Assembly (NCBI GenBank): GCA_036939355.1
Contig: JALLAP010000123.1
Span: forward strand, 1 to 29,090
Direction: 5' to 3'
Length of the DNA: 29,090 bases
From: Thalassiosira profunda
Lineage: Eukaryota > Bacillariophyta > Thalassiosirophyceae > Thalassiosirales > Thalassiosiraceae
The notes under the pieces were generated by a model, which saw only the letters and a list, made by a program, of their open reading frames with translations, was not told the DNA's origin and ran no database searches. The stretch's first letter is position 1. Each line of letters starts with the position of its first letter. Positions 9,447 to 17,455 of the stretch are shown here, in pieces. The position numbers were made by a program, and so were the translations under genes.

Positions 9447-11777
9447 ATGGTAGATACACTTTGCAAAAGGCACCCCGCAAAGCAACCCACCACAACCACA
9501 ACCCAACCGACCCCCCCGGCGCCTACCATCCACCCGGTCAACCAAACGCGCGGCGAAAGCATCGCGCAGGCGGCCCTCCGCGTCGAAGGCACGCCGAGGG
9601 TACCGGGGATGAGTCTCACATTCGACACCTTCCTCAAAAATCCTGAGAAGATCGCCTCCTTCAGACAGTCGCTCGTCAGCCTCAAGGAGGCCATGAAGCA
9701 ACATCAAGAACAAAAAGCGGAGCGGGGCCATGCCGCGACGGTCCCGGACTCCTCCAATTTTCACCATCGCCGCGCCCATCCCCGGCGCAGCGCCTTCACG
9801 GAATGGGTACACCGGGAACGCGAGAGCCTCGTCTGGATCGGGGTGTGCATGCTCCTCGGCGCCCTCTTGGGATTTGGGGTGGGGGCTGGATGGCTGACGC
9901 GGGGGGCGGGGACGTACCTGCACCTGGCTAAGGATCGGCGCGTCTTGGGCGCCATGTCGGCCAAAATCGGACACGCCCCCCAGCGGGCCGTCAAGCAGTT
10001 TGTTGTCAGTGCGTGGCGGGCGGATCTGGCGAAGAGGGTGCGGAAGTCGCTGGCCTACGAACTGTTCCGGGCGCCGCGGAGGTTCTTTGTGGACGTGACG
10101 TCGTTCTTGATCACGGGGAAGACTTCGTCGGACCAGCACTGGGTTGCTACTTCTCCCCTCTGGCCGCCCAATTGGATACTTTTTCGGGAGGTGGACCTGA
10201 GCCAGATCGAGGTGGGGAGTGGTGGCCTCTCGCCTGTGATGGTGTCGTGCCTATCGTTCATATTGCCGTGGAGGAGAAACCTCATTCGCGCCCTGGCGCG
10301 AAAGGATGGGGCGAGCAAGGTATCTCTGCGTGACCAAGATGGGAATCTCATCGAACATTCGTCTCCGTTCGGGTCGTCGATGCTATCTTCCGCGCCGTCG
10401 TCCCAACCAATCAATCCCTACTACCATCCGATGGCGTTTCACGTCCTCCGCGAATACGTCGTGAGATTCGAGGGATTTGTCCACCCGGATTTAGGATTCC
10501 TTGTGCCCGCCCCGTCGGGCGCGGAGAGAGGGCTGGGGATGGTGCGCGATTCCTACAACAAGTGCCAGGTCCATTGCGTTCCTGGGAACGCGGAACAGTG
10601 GCTGAATGATAAGAAAGAGATGCAGACAAAATTGGAGGAGGCGAAGATGCAGGAGGAGTTGGACAAGGCGTTGATGGACGAGATGCTGAACGAGAATCCG
10701 GAAATGGCGTCACCGGACTCTGTTTCTCCGTCGTCTGGGGAAGGCAAGCCTTCGACGCCCAGACAAAAGAATGCTGGCACTGCCAACGCAGATCCGATGC
10801 GCAACACCACCACATACGAGGGCATACAATCCGCGGTGCAACTCCAATCATCGACCCCTCGACGGTATTGTCAGAGCGAGATCCTCCTGCGCATCCCGCT
10901 CGAGGCGCAAATCACTCGCAAAAGAGCCCTCGATACCCTCCTGGGACTGCTCCCGTCGGAAATGAATGGTCGGTCGACGCACCTCGAAGAATTGGACGAC
11001 GCCTTCGTCCTCACTCTGTACCTCGCCCACGAACGGGGCCTGGGCAAAAACTCGCCCATCTGGCCCTACATTGCTACCCTGCCGCACCGCCCAACGTGCG
11101 GATTGCACTGGGGATGGAGGCAATCGGTAGTCGACGTGGTTACCGCCATGTCGGTGGAGATGGGCACAGACGTGCAGGGGTGGCCCAACGAAATCACCAA
11201 GGCTGCGGAAATGTCGGACCGTATCGTGACGACGTTGTCCACTGCCTTTGTCAATGCGGCTGCAACTAGCCAGAGCAAGGCCGATTTCACAGAAAACGTT
11301 CGATGGGCGCTCTGCCAGGTGTCTAGCCGCGCCATTGCCGGTCGTGAAAGCCACGGGGCACTGCGACTCGTTCCTGTGTTGGACATGATCAACCACGACG
11401 AGGCAGCGGAGAAATTCATCGAGATCACAGGCACAGAGAGGATGGAGCACGGAGACATTCTGGATGCCGCGGAGGATGAAGCTGGCGCGTTTGTGGTGCG
11501 CAGCCGCCGGCATGGGGAGAAGAAGCCGCTCAGACGGGGCCAGGAGCTGATGGCGAATTACAACGTCCCAGCCTACAGTCCACTGGATTGGTTCCTCAAT
11601 ATGGGTTACATACCACCAGAACGGGCGGGGAAGTGGACCATGTTGGAGGCAGGGCTGCCCCGGACATATCGCGGAGGGTTTTCACGCAAACCAAGCCCAG
11701 GCACCGCAAAGGACGCCGGGGCCTTTGGCTCGGGCAAACCGGAGCTGCAAGTGATACGGCAACATACCCCCCGATGA
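9447..11777 (+). CDS. SET-domain protein (RuBisCO LSMT-like type), with N-terminal membrane segment
   Basis: This is a single exon. The first in-frame ATG is at 9447 (776 aa); the ATG at 9609 (MSLTFDTFLKNPEKIASFRQ, 722 aa) is an attractive alternative because the residues before it are low-complexity Thr/Pro. A hydrophobic helix (SLVWIGVCMLLGALLGFGVG) suggests a membrane anchor. The SET fold is split: its start is near GFLVPAPSGAERGLGMV, followed by a charged insert of about 110 residues (Glu/Lys coiled coil, then Ser/Pro). The core then resumes at SEILLRIPLEAQITRKRAL and LGKNSPIWPYIATLP. The cofactor/catalytic part is VPVLDMINHDE and GQELMANYNVPAYSPLDWFL, containing the NH motif and the terminal NY Tyr. 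The family contains protein-lysine methyltransferases of the LSMT/SETD3/SETD6 group; the substrate is unknown. It converges with the phosphatase gene, whose stop lies 50 bp away. Confidence 0.8.
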   Translation: MVDTLCKRHPAKQPTTTTTQPTPPAPTIHPVNQTRGESIAQAALRVEGTPRVPGMSLTFDTFLKNPEKIASFRQSLVSLKEAMKQHQEQKAERGHAATVPDSSNFHHRRAHPRRSAFTEWVHRERESLVWIGVCMLLGALLGFGVGAGWLTRGAGTYLHLAKDRRVLGAMSAKIGHAPQRAVKQFVVSAWRADLAKRVRKSLAYELFRAPRRFFVDVTSFLITGKTSSDQHWVATSPLWPPNWILFREVDLSQIEVGSGGLSPVMVSCLSFILPWRRNLIRALARKDGASKVSLRDQDGNLIEHSSPFGSSMLSSAPSSQPINPYYHPMAFHVLREYVVRFEGFVHPDLGFLVPAPSGAERGLGMVRDSYNKCQVHCVPGNAEQWLNDKKEMQTKLEEAKMQEELDKALMDEMLNENPEMASPDSVSPSSGEGKPSTPRQKNAGTANADPMRNTTTYEGIQSAVQLQSSTPRRYCQSEILLRIPLEAQITRKRALDTLLGLLPSEMNGRSTHLEELDDAFVLTLYLAHERGLGKNSPIWPYIATLPHRPTCGLHWGWRQSVVDVVTAMSVEMGTDVQGWPNEITKAAEMSDRIVTTLSTAFVNAAATSQSKADFTENVRWALCQVSSRAIAGRESHGALRLVPVLDMINHDEAAEKFIEITGTERMEHGDILDAAEDEAGAFVVRSRRHGEKKPLRRGQELMANYNVPAYSPLDWFLNMGYIPPERAGKWTMLEAGLPRTYRGGFSRKPSPGTAKDAGAFGSGKPELQVIRQHTPR

Positions 11778-11826
11778 GTGATCTCTTAGCGGCGATAGCA
11801 TTAATACTCCTGCCTATGACTTTCTG

Positions 11827-12927
11827 TTACGCAGTCATTCCCTCCAATTGCCTAACCTCATTCCGTCGAATCAGACGGCACTCTGGTATCTCCAAATTCA
11901 GCCCATTGTCGCTTCTCCTCAACTTTCCTACTATTTTGCCTCCAAATATCCCCGAGTTGGACGTTACTCGTCGTGTCTTGCCCTCAATATTGACATCAAT
12001 GACGTTGATCGATCCATTCTGAATTTGCCACAGAGCAGACTCGGCAAGTGGGGAGTCGTTAACCATTGATAACAACACTCTGAGATATGTAGAGTGTGAT
12101 ACTGCAAGTATGGACGAAGGTGGCGACAGAGACGCCGCCAGTTTGCTCAGTTCATCCAGAGATACAGCCGCCCGTTCCAGCACTTCTCTTCCCGATTCTC
12201 CACCACCCCCTGTTCGTTTGTCAATGTTGCCAATTGACCAGCTGGCAAAGGTTTCTCTCCTAGCCTTCTGAAAGACTTTGTCAGGCTGACCCTCAAACGC
12301 TCCAAAGTCAACTTCCCCGAGTGAACTCAATTCCCCGTATATTTTGATTGTTGGGCCGTTGCCGCGAGTAGATTGCGAGTTTGCAGTTGTAGTGAGCAAC
12401 TGAGCAGTTTCCTTTGCCCTCCTCAATTTGGAGTGCACAGCCAGGGTAGGAACAGCCGCGCGATCCCTGCTCGACTTAAGCAATCGATACACAGCTAGCC
12501 CCGTCCGTTGCGCCTGCTCTTGCCCATTTTGATTGATTGGCGGGTCCACCCGCGCCCCCTGCACCTTCTTCAGCAGATTGTTCTCCGTTTGCCCGTGCCG
12601 GCAGAGGTACATGCGCACGCATCCTTGTGTGACGGGTGGGAGATCGAGCAGACAGTCAAAGTTGCCGGTTGCAAAAGTGGTAGCAGAAGCGGTTCCCTCG
12701 ATGGCCAACGCAGGAGTTGCGGTTGTGACTGCCAGCATTGACGCCAGAAACGAGCGACGCGGGTATTCTTCCGTGTGCCGCTCGGCAGCATACAATCTTT
12801 GATCACATCTCGTGTTACTAGTGCATTTTGATGGACCGACAAATCCGCTAACGAGGATGATTAGTGCATATAGCATAATCAGGAGTAAGCGCATCCATTG
12901 CGCCGCCACTGCGGCGGATCCTGCCAT
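11827..12927 (-). CDS. histidine-phosphatase (phosphoglycerate mutase-like) protein predicted in the thylakoid lumen
   Basis: The minus-strand ATG at 12927 gives 366 aa; the ATG at 12894 would give 355 aa and an even cleaner signal peptide. The frame remains open upstream but no ATG there gives a targeting signal. The precursor looks tripartite: a signal peptide (MRLLLIMLYALIILVSG), a Phe at the cleavage site (FVGPS) as in ASAFAP-type plastid targeting, and then a twin-arginine signal RRSFLASMLAVTTATPALA (RR at 57-58, AxA at 73-75). The mature part is a histidine phosphatase: LCRHGQTENN (catalytic His111), a later SKLRRAKETAQLL, an acidic GEVDFGAFEGQ and the second His in LAVSHSTYLR. Such enzymes hydrolyse phosphate monoesters. 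The substrate in the lumen is unknown, and a mutase role is unlikely there. Confidence 0.82.
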   Translation of the reverse strand: MAGSAAVAAQWMRLLLIMLYALIILVSGFVGPSKCTSNTRCDQRLYAAERHTEEYPRRSFLASMLAVTTATPALAIEGTASATTFATGNFDCLLDLPPVTQGCVRMYLCRHGQTENNLLKKVQGARVDPPINQNGQEQAQRTGLAVYRLLKSSRDRAAVPTLAVHSKLRRAKETAQLLTTTANSQSTRGNGPTIKIYGELSSLGEVDFGAFEGQPDKVFQKARRETFASWSIGNIDKRTGGGGESGREVLERAAVSLDELSKLAASLSPPSSILAVSHSTYLRVLLSMVNDSPLAESALWQIQNGSINVIDVNIEGKTRRVTSNSGIFGGKIVGKLRRSDNGLNLEIPECRLIRRNEVRQLEGMTA

Positions 12928-13340
12928 CTTCCAGATTTGCAGCAGCAGGAGTGTGCTGCCCAAGATACCCTGAAAAATGCGCCTGGGTATCCTTGCTGCG
13001 TTGATGCGCCGCCAGGGCAAGGGACGCGCCGCGGCGATGCACACGTAAGGTGAAGGGCTCTGCAGAGCAGGGTTTGAAGCTACCAAGGCACCTCGGCGGC
13101 CTGGCGGCCGTGTAAATAGGGGGCGATGGGGAGGGCGAGCAGTGAGAGAAGAGAGAAGAGGGGGTCCTCGGCGGAGGCCAGACAGACGGAGTTTGGAGTT
13201 TCCCCTTTCCAGCATTTTTTTTTGCGGGTGGGGCACAAAAGCAACCTCCGCTCCGACCCCCGACGACCCGACGGGGTGGTCCTCTCAAGCCCTCCTGCGC
13301 CCCGCGGCCGCCCTCCCCTCCTCTCTAGACTCCTCCCATC
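12928..13340. promoter_or_regulatory. divergent intergenic region, phosphatase / acidic protein genes
   Basis: This 413-bp gap separates two divergent start codons. The minus-strand frame of the phosphatase stays open through it to a GTG at 13236, but the encoded residues are Arg/Pro-rich and resemble no targeting peptide, so I treat it as 5' UTR. A run of nine T lies at about 13215-13223. Nothing else is recognised. Confidence 0.45.
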
Positions 13341-14183
13341 ATGAGCGACAGCGACTCCTCGGACGACGTTCCTCTGGCCGCGCTGGCGGGGAAGAAATCG
13401 GAGAGCGACGAGGAGTTGGAGTTCGATGAAGATGCGGAGAGCGAGGATGAGGAGCTGGTCGCCGACGACCCTGTAGACTCGGACGATTTCATTGTGGACG
13501 AGGACGAAGACGACGAGGACGAGGACTATGACAGCGACTCCAGTGACGACGTTCCGCTCTCGGCATTGAAATCCAAGAAGGCGCCGCCGCCCAAGAAAAA
13601 GAAGGCGAAGGCCAAAGCCAAGCCGGCCAAAAAGGCCACGTCGGCCAAGAAGAAGGCCGCGCCGAAGAAGAAGAAGGCATCGGCCAAGAAGAGCAAATCC
13701 AAAGCGTCCGCCGCCAAGGGCGCTGCCAGCACGTACCTCTGCGCCTCCGGCCAGCTCTACGCCAATTGCAACAAGGGCAAGCTCATCCAGTCACTCCTCT
13801 CGCGATGGTGGTACGCGTACCAGTGGCCCGATCCCCAGTCCCTCCCGGCCTCCACGCCCAGCGGGTACGACGCCCTCGACGGCTTCCCGGGCGTTTACAT
13901 TTGCACGCGGGGGGCGCAGGTGGGGAAGTTCCTCGACAAGCGCGACCACGCCAAGGCGCCCTCGTTCAACAACTTTGCAAAGAAGGGAGCGGAGGAATTG
14001 CAGGGGATGCTGTTGAAGGCCATCGAGGGGCAAAGGAAAGATCTGGTCAAGCATGAGGGGGAGGGCACGGCCACAGAGAAGGGGTTGACGGTGTTGGAGA
14101 ACTGGACGAGGAAGCTGAACGCGGCAAAGGCCGACAAGGAGGCGGAGAAAGTGTTGAAGGCCAGCCGACTGACTTTGAAGTGA
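13341..14183 (+). CDS. conserved unknown protein with acidic N-terminus, Lys/Ala linker and WWYA-WP domain
   Basis: This is a single exon of 280 aa; the ATG at 13341 is the first in frame and has an A at -3. Residues 1-75 are Asp/Glu/Ser-rich and hold the same short motif twice, DSDSSDDVPLAAL (2-14) and DSDSSDDVPLSAL (about 65-77). Residues 78-128 are a Lys/Ala/Pro linker resembling histone H1 tails. A compact domain follows, with YLCASGQLYANCNKGKLIQS, LLSRWWYAYQWPDP, GYDALDGFPGVYICTRG and KAPSFNNFAKKGAEELQGML. I recognise the general look of this domain from algal hypothetical proteins but cannot give it a function. The acidic and basic tails suggest a nuclear chromatin-associated role, which is inference. 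Confidence 0.75.
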   Translation: MSDSDSSDDVPLAALAGKKSESDEELEFDEDAESEDEELVADDPVDSDDFIVDEDEDDEDEDYDSDSSDDVPLSALKSKKAPPPKKKKAKAKAKPAKKATSAKKKAAPKKKKASAKKSKSKASAAKGAASTYLCASGQLYANCNKGKLIQSLLSRWWYAYQWPDPQSLPASTPSGYDALDGFPGVYICTRGAQVGKFLDKRDHAKAPSFNNFAKKGAEELQGMLLKAIEGQRKDLVKHEGEGTATEKGLTVLENWTRKLNAAKADKEAEKVLKASRLTLK

Positions 14184-14902
14184 TGCAGTGGTAGAATAGA
14201 TGGGTTTTGTAGAGGGGAGCATCCTCTCTGCAAGAGTCCGCTGGCTGCATGACGGCACTTGGTTTATTGAAGATTTACACCACGCATACAACATCCGAGG
14301 GGCAACCATTGCAAAAAGAATGGAGTGGTAACGTTAGGATGTGATTACAGACGAGTGGACAGGCCGCACGTTGCACGGTCAAGAGGGGGCAGCAGCCGGC
14401 AAAGCTCGCTCCTGCCTGAGCTCCAAGTGACTGTGAAAACTCACGTGATGATCGGTCACGCGTGAGGCAGTGAGTCTCTTGTTCCTCTTCCCAAGGAAAT
14501 TACACAGGGGCTAAATGGCTGTTGGCGCGCCCTTGCTTTCCCGTGCTTTGGCTGGCGGACCTTCTCTGGTGTCCTTCGCAGTATCAATGTCGCACGCTAC
14601 TAAGGCTAATGACACTGCGAAGCCGGACGCATGCCAGACCAAATTCACGTGACCAGGGGGTTTGGCCAAATTCACGTGAATTTGGTCTGGCATCGTCCGT
14701 CAATGACACTGTCAAGGACGGTTTGGTCAGAAGCCGCAAAGCACCTCTCCTTTTTCTCGGGGTTTCTCACGTGAAATCACACGTGATCATCGGTCACGCA
14801 AGCTGTTGAGCTCCTTCTTCCTCCTCGCTCCGTCAAAACGGTGCACCCCGCTGAGCCGCCCATCCATTCCCCTCGGCGGAGAGCTGCCGCCCAGGTTTAA
14901 AG
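14184..14902. promoter_or_regulatory. intergenic region rich in CACGTG and inverted repeats
   Basis: Five CACGTG palindromes occur at 14442, 14646, 14673, 14768 and 14780. Two blocks near 14440-14462 and 14778-14800 share the form cacgtgat(g/c)atcggtcacgc. In plants and algae CACGTG (G-box/E-box) is a common bZIP/bHLH site. Whether it acts on the CRAL-TRIO gene downstream is inference. The first ~150 bp should contain the 3' UTR of the preceding gene. Confidence 0.5.
14624..14699. repeat. 28-bp-arm inverted repeat (hairpin) carrying CACGTG in both arms
   Basis: The arms 14631-14652 and 14672-14693 are perfect 22-bp reverse complements (atgccagaccaaattcacgt plus ga). They are extended after one unpaired base (14630) by cggacg at 14624-14629 and cgtccg at 14694-14699. 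The loop is 19 bp. Inside, ccaaattcacgtga is also directly repeated (14639-14652 and 14666-14679). It could be a small MITE, a transcription-factor array or a transcribed hairpin. Confidence 0.9.
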
Positions 14903-16223
14903 ATGTCTAGTAGCGTCATATTAGCGGCGGGAGTGTGCGGGCTGATCGCCCTGAACGACGGCCTCGTATCGGCGGCTCCTCTATTGGGCGTCGAGGTGAC
15001 GTCATCGCGAGGAGGGTGGCATCGCAGCCCGCCCTTCGTCTCAAGGAGGACATCAACTCCGCATTGGACGGATGCGCTCTATCAGACTCGCGGCGGGAGC
15101 ACGGAGGAGGAGGGCGCCACCGCGGTCGTTGATGCCGAGGCGACGGCCGATGATGCTGCTACCGCTGCCGCTGCAGATGACACGTCCACCAATGGCGAGG
15201 TCACGGGAGATGAAACTCAGCCCCGCAACCTCACCTTCCCGGCCACCAAACCACACGATGGGAGCGAGGAAGATCCCGACGGCATCCCCACCCGATTCCT
15301 CGCGATGAAGAAGGGAGACCGCGCAGAGGCCAAGGAGGCGTGGGAGGGCCACCTCGCATGGCGGGAGGAGTTCGACGTGGGCACCACGTTGCAACGTCCC
15401 CACCCCCAATACGATGTCTGCAAGGCATTGGTGCCGCACTACTTTGCCGGAAGGGATCCACACAACAACATCGTCTTCGTGCAGCGGNGTCTGCAAGGCA
15501 TTGGTGCCGCACTACTTTGCCGGAAGGGATCCACACAACAACATCGTCTTCGTGCAGCGGCCGGCCCTTTTGGACTTCGAGCTCATGCGGAAGAACAACG
15601 CGACGATCGACGACCTGCTGCTTCATTACATCTATGTTATCGAATACTGCTGGCACATTCTCGAGCCCGGCCCGCCCGAGGGCATCATGACGAACATCCT
15701 GGACATGCGCGGGCTGAGCTTCCGCCAAATGAAGAATCAGGAGTACATCGGCTTCGGAAAGCGCTTCGTGAACATGATGTCGTCGAACTACCCCGGGCGG
15801 AGTTACAAAACGCTCGTCGTCAACGCGCCCAAGTGGTTCCACGCGCTGTACAAGGTGTTCAAGCCGCTGCTGCGGGAGTCGACGCGGCAGAAGATCGTGA
15901 TACTGAAGGCGGGGAAGCAGCAGGACACGGCGTTGCGGTTTTACCTGGGGGATTCGCTGCCGGAGGACTTACTCTCGAGCGGCGGGAAGAAGGAGGATGT
16001 TCACGAGCCGGGGACGCGGTACTTTATGCCCGTGGAAGAGAAGGAGGCATGCGCGCCGGGGCCGAACTCAGCTGACGAGTACGACATGAGACAATTTGTG
16101 AGTGCTGTATCGTGGCGCTGATCATGCATGCTGCATCTGTTCCAGCCTAACGTTTCTATTCTATCCATGCAGTGCATCGAACAATTGGAGCTTCACAATG
16201 AAACGATGCAGGAAGTGCAGTGA
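14903..16223 (+). CDS. CRAL-TRIO (SEC14-like) lipid-binding protein with signal peptide; frame broken only by an assembly join
   Basis: The ATG at 14903 begins a signal peptide (ILAAGVCGLIALNDGLVSAA), followed by an acidic Ala/Asp/Thr-rich linker and a CRAL-TRIO domain: VCKALVPHYFAGRDPHNNIV, then ILDMRGLSFRQMKNQEYIGF, YPGRSYKTLVVNAPKWFHAL and KPLLRESTRQKIVIL. The family binds phosphoinositides, tocopherols or retinoids in a hydrophobic pocket. A 72-bp duplication plus an N at 15488 shifts the frame. Removing 73 bp rejoins 14903-15487 to 15561 onwards with no stop. A 3' intron is likely at 16098-16172 (GTGAGT...ATGCAG), ending at a TGA at 16221-16223 (390 aa). Without splicing the stop is at 16121 (381 aa). 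A second in-frame acceptor lies at 16145. The signal peptide suggests the secretory route or the plastid. Confidence 0.78.
15416..15560. other. assembly artefact: exact 72-bp duplication around a single N
   Basis: Bases 15416-15487 and 15489-15560 are identical and separated by N at 15488. Both copies encode the same VCKALVPHYFAGRDPHNNIV-starting peptide in the CRAL-TRIO gene. The 73-bp excess causes the frame break. The same 72-bp length is found at 16440-16584, which points to an overlap left uncollapsed at contig joins. Confidence 0.95.
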
Positions 16224-16338
16224 AAAGATGCATCACTCTGTTGGACTTTCAACGGAGGCATCGTGGGCAAAAATCACTGTAAGTACATAGAAGACTTAAA
16301 GGCATCTCGCAGGTAGAACAAATCGTCACAATTGCAAT

Positions 16339-17185
16339 TCAATAGCTTCCGTAGTTGTATGCAACTGGTGGCCACTTTGGCGGATCGTAGCCCTTTCCGC
16401 CCAAAGGCGAGCATCTAGCCAGTCGCCAAGCAGTCAGGATCAAACCTTTTGTTGGGCCGAACTCTTTGATGGCTTGAACACCGTATTGAGAGCAAGTGGG
16501 CAGAAATCGGCNTCAAACCTTTTGTTGGGCCGAACTCTTTGATGGCTTGAACACCGTATTGAGAGCAAGTGGGCAGAAATCGGCACGCAGGCGGCAGCAG
16601 TGGACTGATCCAGCTTTTGTAGAAGCCGATTGCCATGATCATGCCCCCAGACATTATTTCTTCGCTGCCGTTTTCATCTGAGGCGTCTGCATCACTTTCC
16701 TCCTCTGCATTTTCTTGCAAAGAGTCATCATCCACCTCTGATAGCTCTAAGAACAGACCCCCAGACCATCTTCTCTTTGCCCGAGCAGGATTTGCACTGA
16801 TTGTAATCCCGCTCGTGTCAGGAAAAGATGGCGCCCGCAGTTCATTGTGTGCCACCGACATCAGCTTCCGCAAAGCAAGGAATCTGATTGCTGGGTTGGC
16901 AATTAGACGAAGTATGGATTGATTTATCGCGCCATTGGAAAGAAACGATGATCCAGATGCACCGATTGCAGCGGATTGTTTTGCCAACACACCAAGAGGG
17001 AGGACATTGCTCTGCAGAACAGAGTTTGGGTGGGCACGCCTATCATTTCGTCTGGTGGTGGTACCATGCTTCCCGAGCACCCCAGACGCGGTGAGATCCA
17101 GCAGACAAGATTGGCAGGCGCCAGCCGCCTGATTGGCGATCGACAGTAGCAAGACGAGGAGCGCGAGCAGCTGCACCGCGGCCAT
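16339..17185 (-). CDS. yidD: YidD-family membrane protein insertion efficiency factor, organelle-type
   Basis: The minus-strand ATG at 17185 gives 257 aa once the 73-bp assembly duplication at 16440-16512 is collapsed; the TGA is at 16341-16339. The N-terminus is a signal peptide ([20 protein letters not shown]). About 160 residues of extension follow, including an acidic stretch at 150-178, and then the YidD domain (about 183-245): [37 protein letters not shown], then [17 protein letters not shown]. The conserved Cys residues (201, 207, 234) are all present. Bacterial YidD is about 80 aa and assists YidC/Sec insertion of inner-membrane proteins. In an alga the most likely site is the plastid, working with Alb3, though there is no clear Phe cleavage motif. 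It is divergent from a DoxX-like plastid protein. Confidence 0.85.
16440..16584. other. assembly artefact: second exact 72-bp duplication around a single N
   Basis: Bases 16440-16511 and 16513-16584 are identical, with N at 16512. The duplicated segment encodes the [18 protein letters not shown] region of the YidD-like protein. Reading through gives a false C-terminus; collapsing gives the canonical YidD ending. Confidence 0.95.
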
Positions 17186-17455
17186 CTTCTTCAGAGACGG
17201 GTCAGTCGGGGAGGTTGGTGCAGGGCGTGATAGCGCGCCGTTGAAAGTTGTTGTTGCAAATTGCAAAGGAAAGCTCGGCGATCACGTCGTCACGGGTGCA
17301 CCGACCGTCACGCAATATGCAAGGGAAGTTTAGGGCGCAAAAATCACGCGTCGATCACGGGGGGTGCACCGGCACGTGGGTGCACCGTCTGCTGCTCCTG
17401 GCTCAAACGACGACGCTCCTGACGAGGCCCGGCCGCTCCTGTTGACCTGCTCGCC
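17186..17455. promoter_or_regulatory. divergent promoter region of the YidD-like and DoxX-like genes with three GGTGCACCG boxes
   Basis: The 270 bp between the two start codons contain ggtgcaccg at 17295-17303, 17363-17371 and 17379-17387. The core GGTGCACC is a perfect palindrome, so each box reads the same from either gene. Atcacg elements lie nearby (about 17281, 17343, 17354). This is a candidate shared regulatory module for two predicted organellar membrane proteins. Confidence 0.55.

Noticed and set aside
9213..10139. 308-aa minus-strand frame opposite the SET gene
   Set aside because: Arg/Pro/His-rich shadow of a GC-rich coding strand; it has no family motif, while the plus strand has a clear membrane helix and SET domain.
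12928..13236. N-terminal extension of the lumenal phosphatase from GTG 13236
   Set aside because: Non-ATG start and an Arg/Pro-rich leader that would bury the signal peptide.
14903..16075. Fused 390-aa frame reading through the N at 15488
   Set aside because: After the N it reads the CRAL-TRIO DNA in the wrong frame; the correct product needs removal of the 73-bp artefact.
16415..16512. Alternative YidD C-terminus read through the N
   Set aside because: The residues after the N are the duplicated DNA in a shifted frame; collapsing gives the canonical [15 protein letters not shown] ending.
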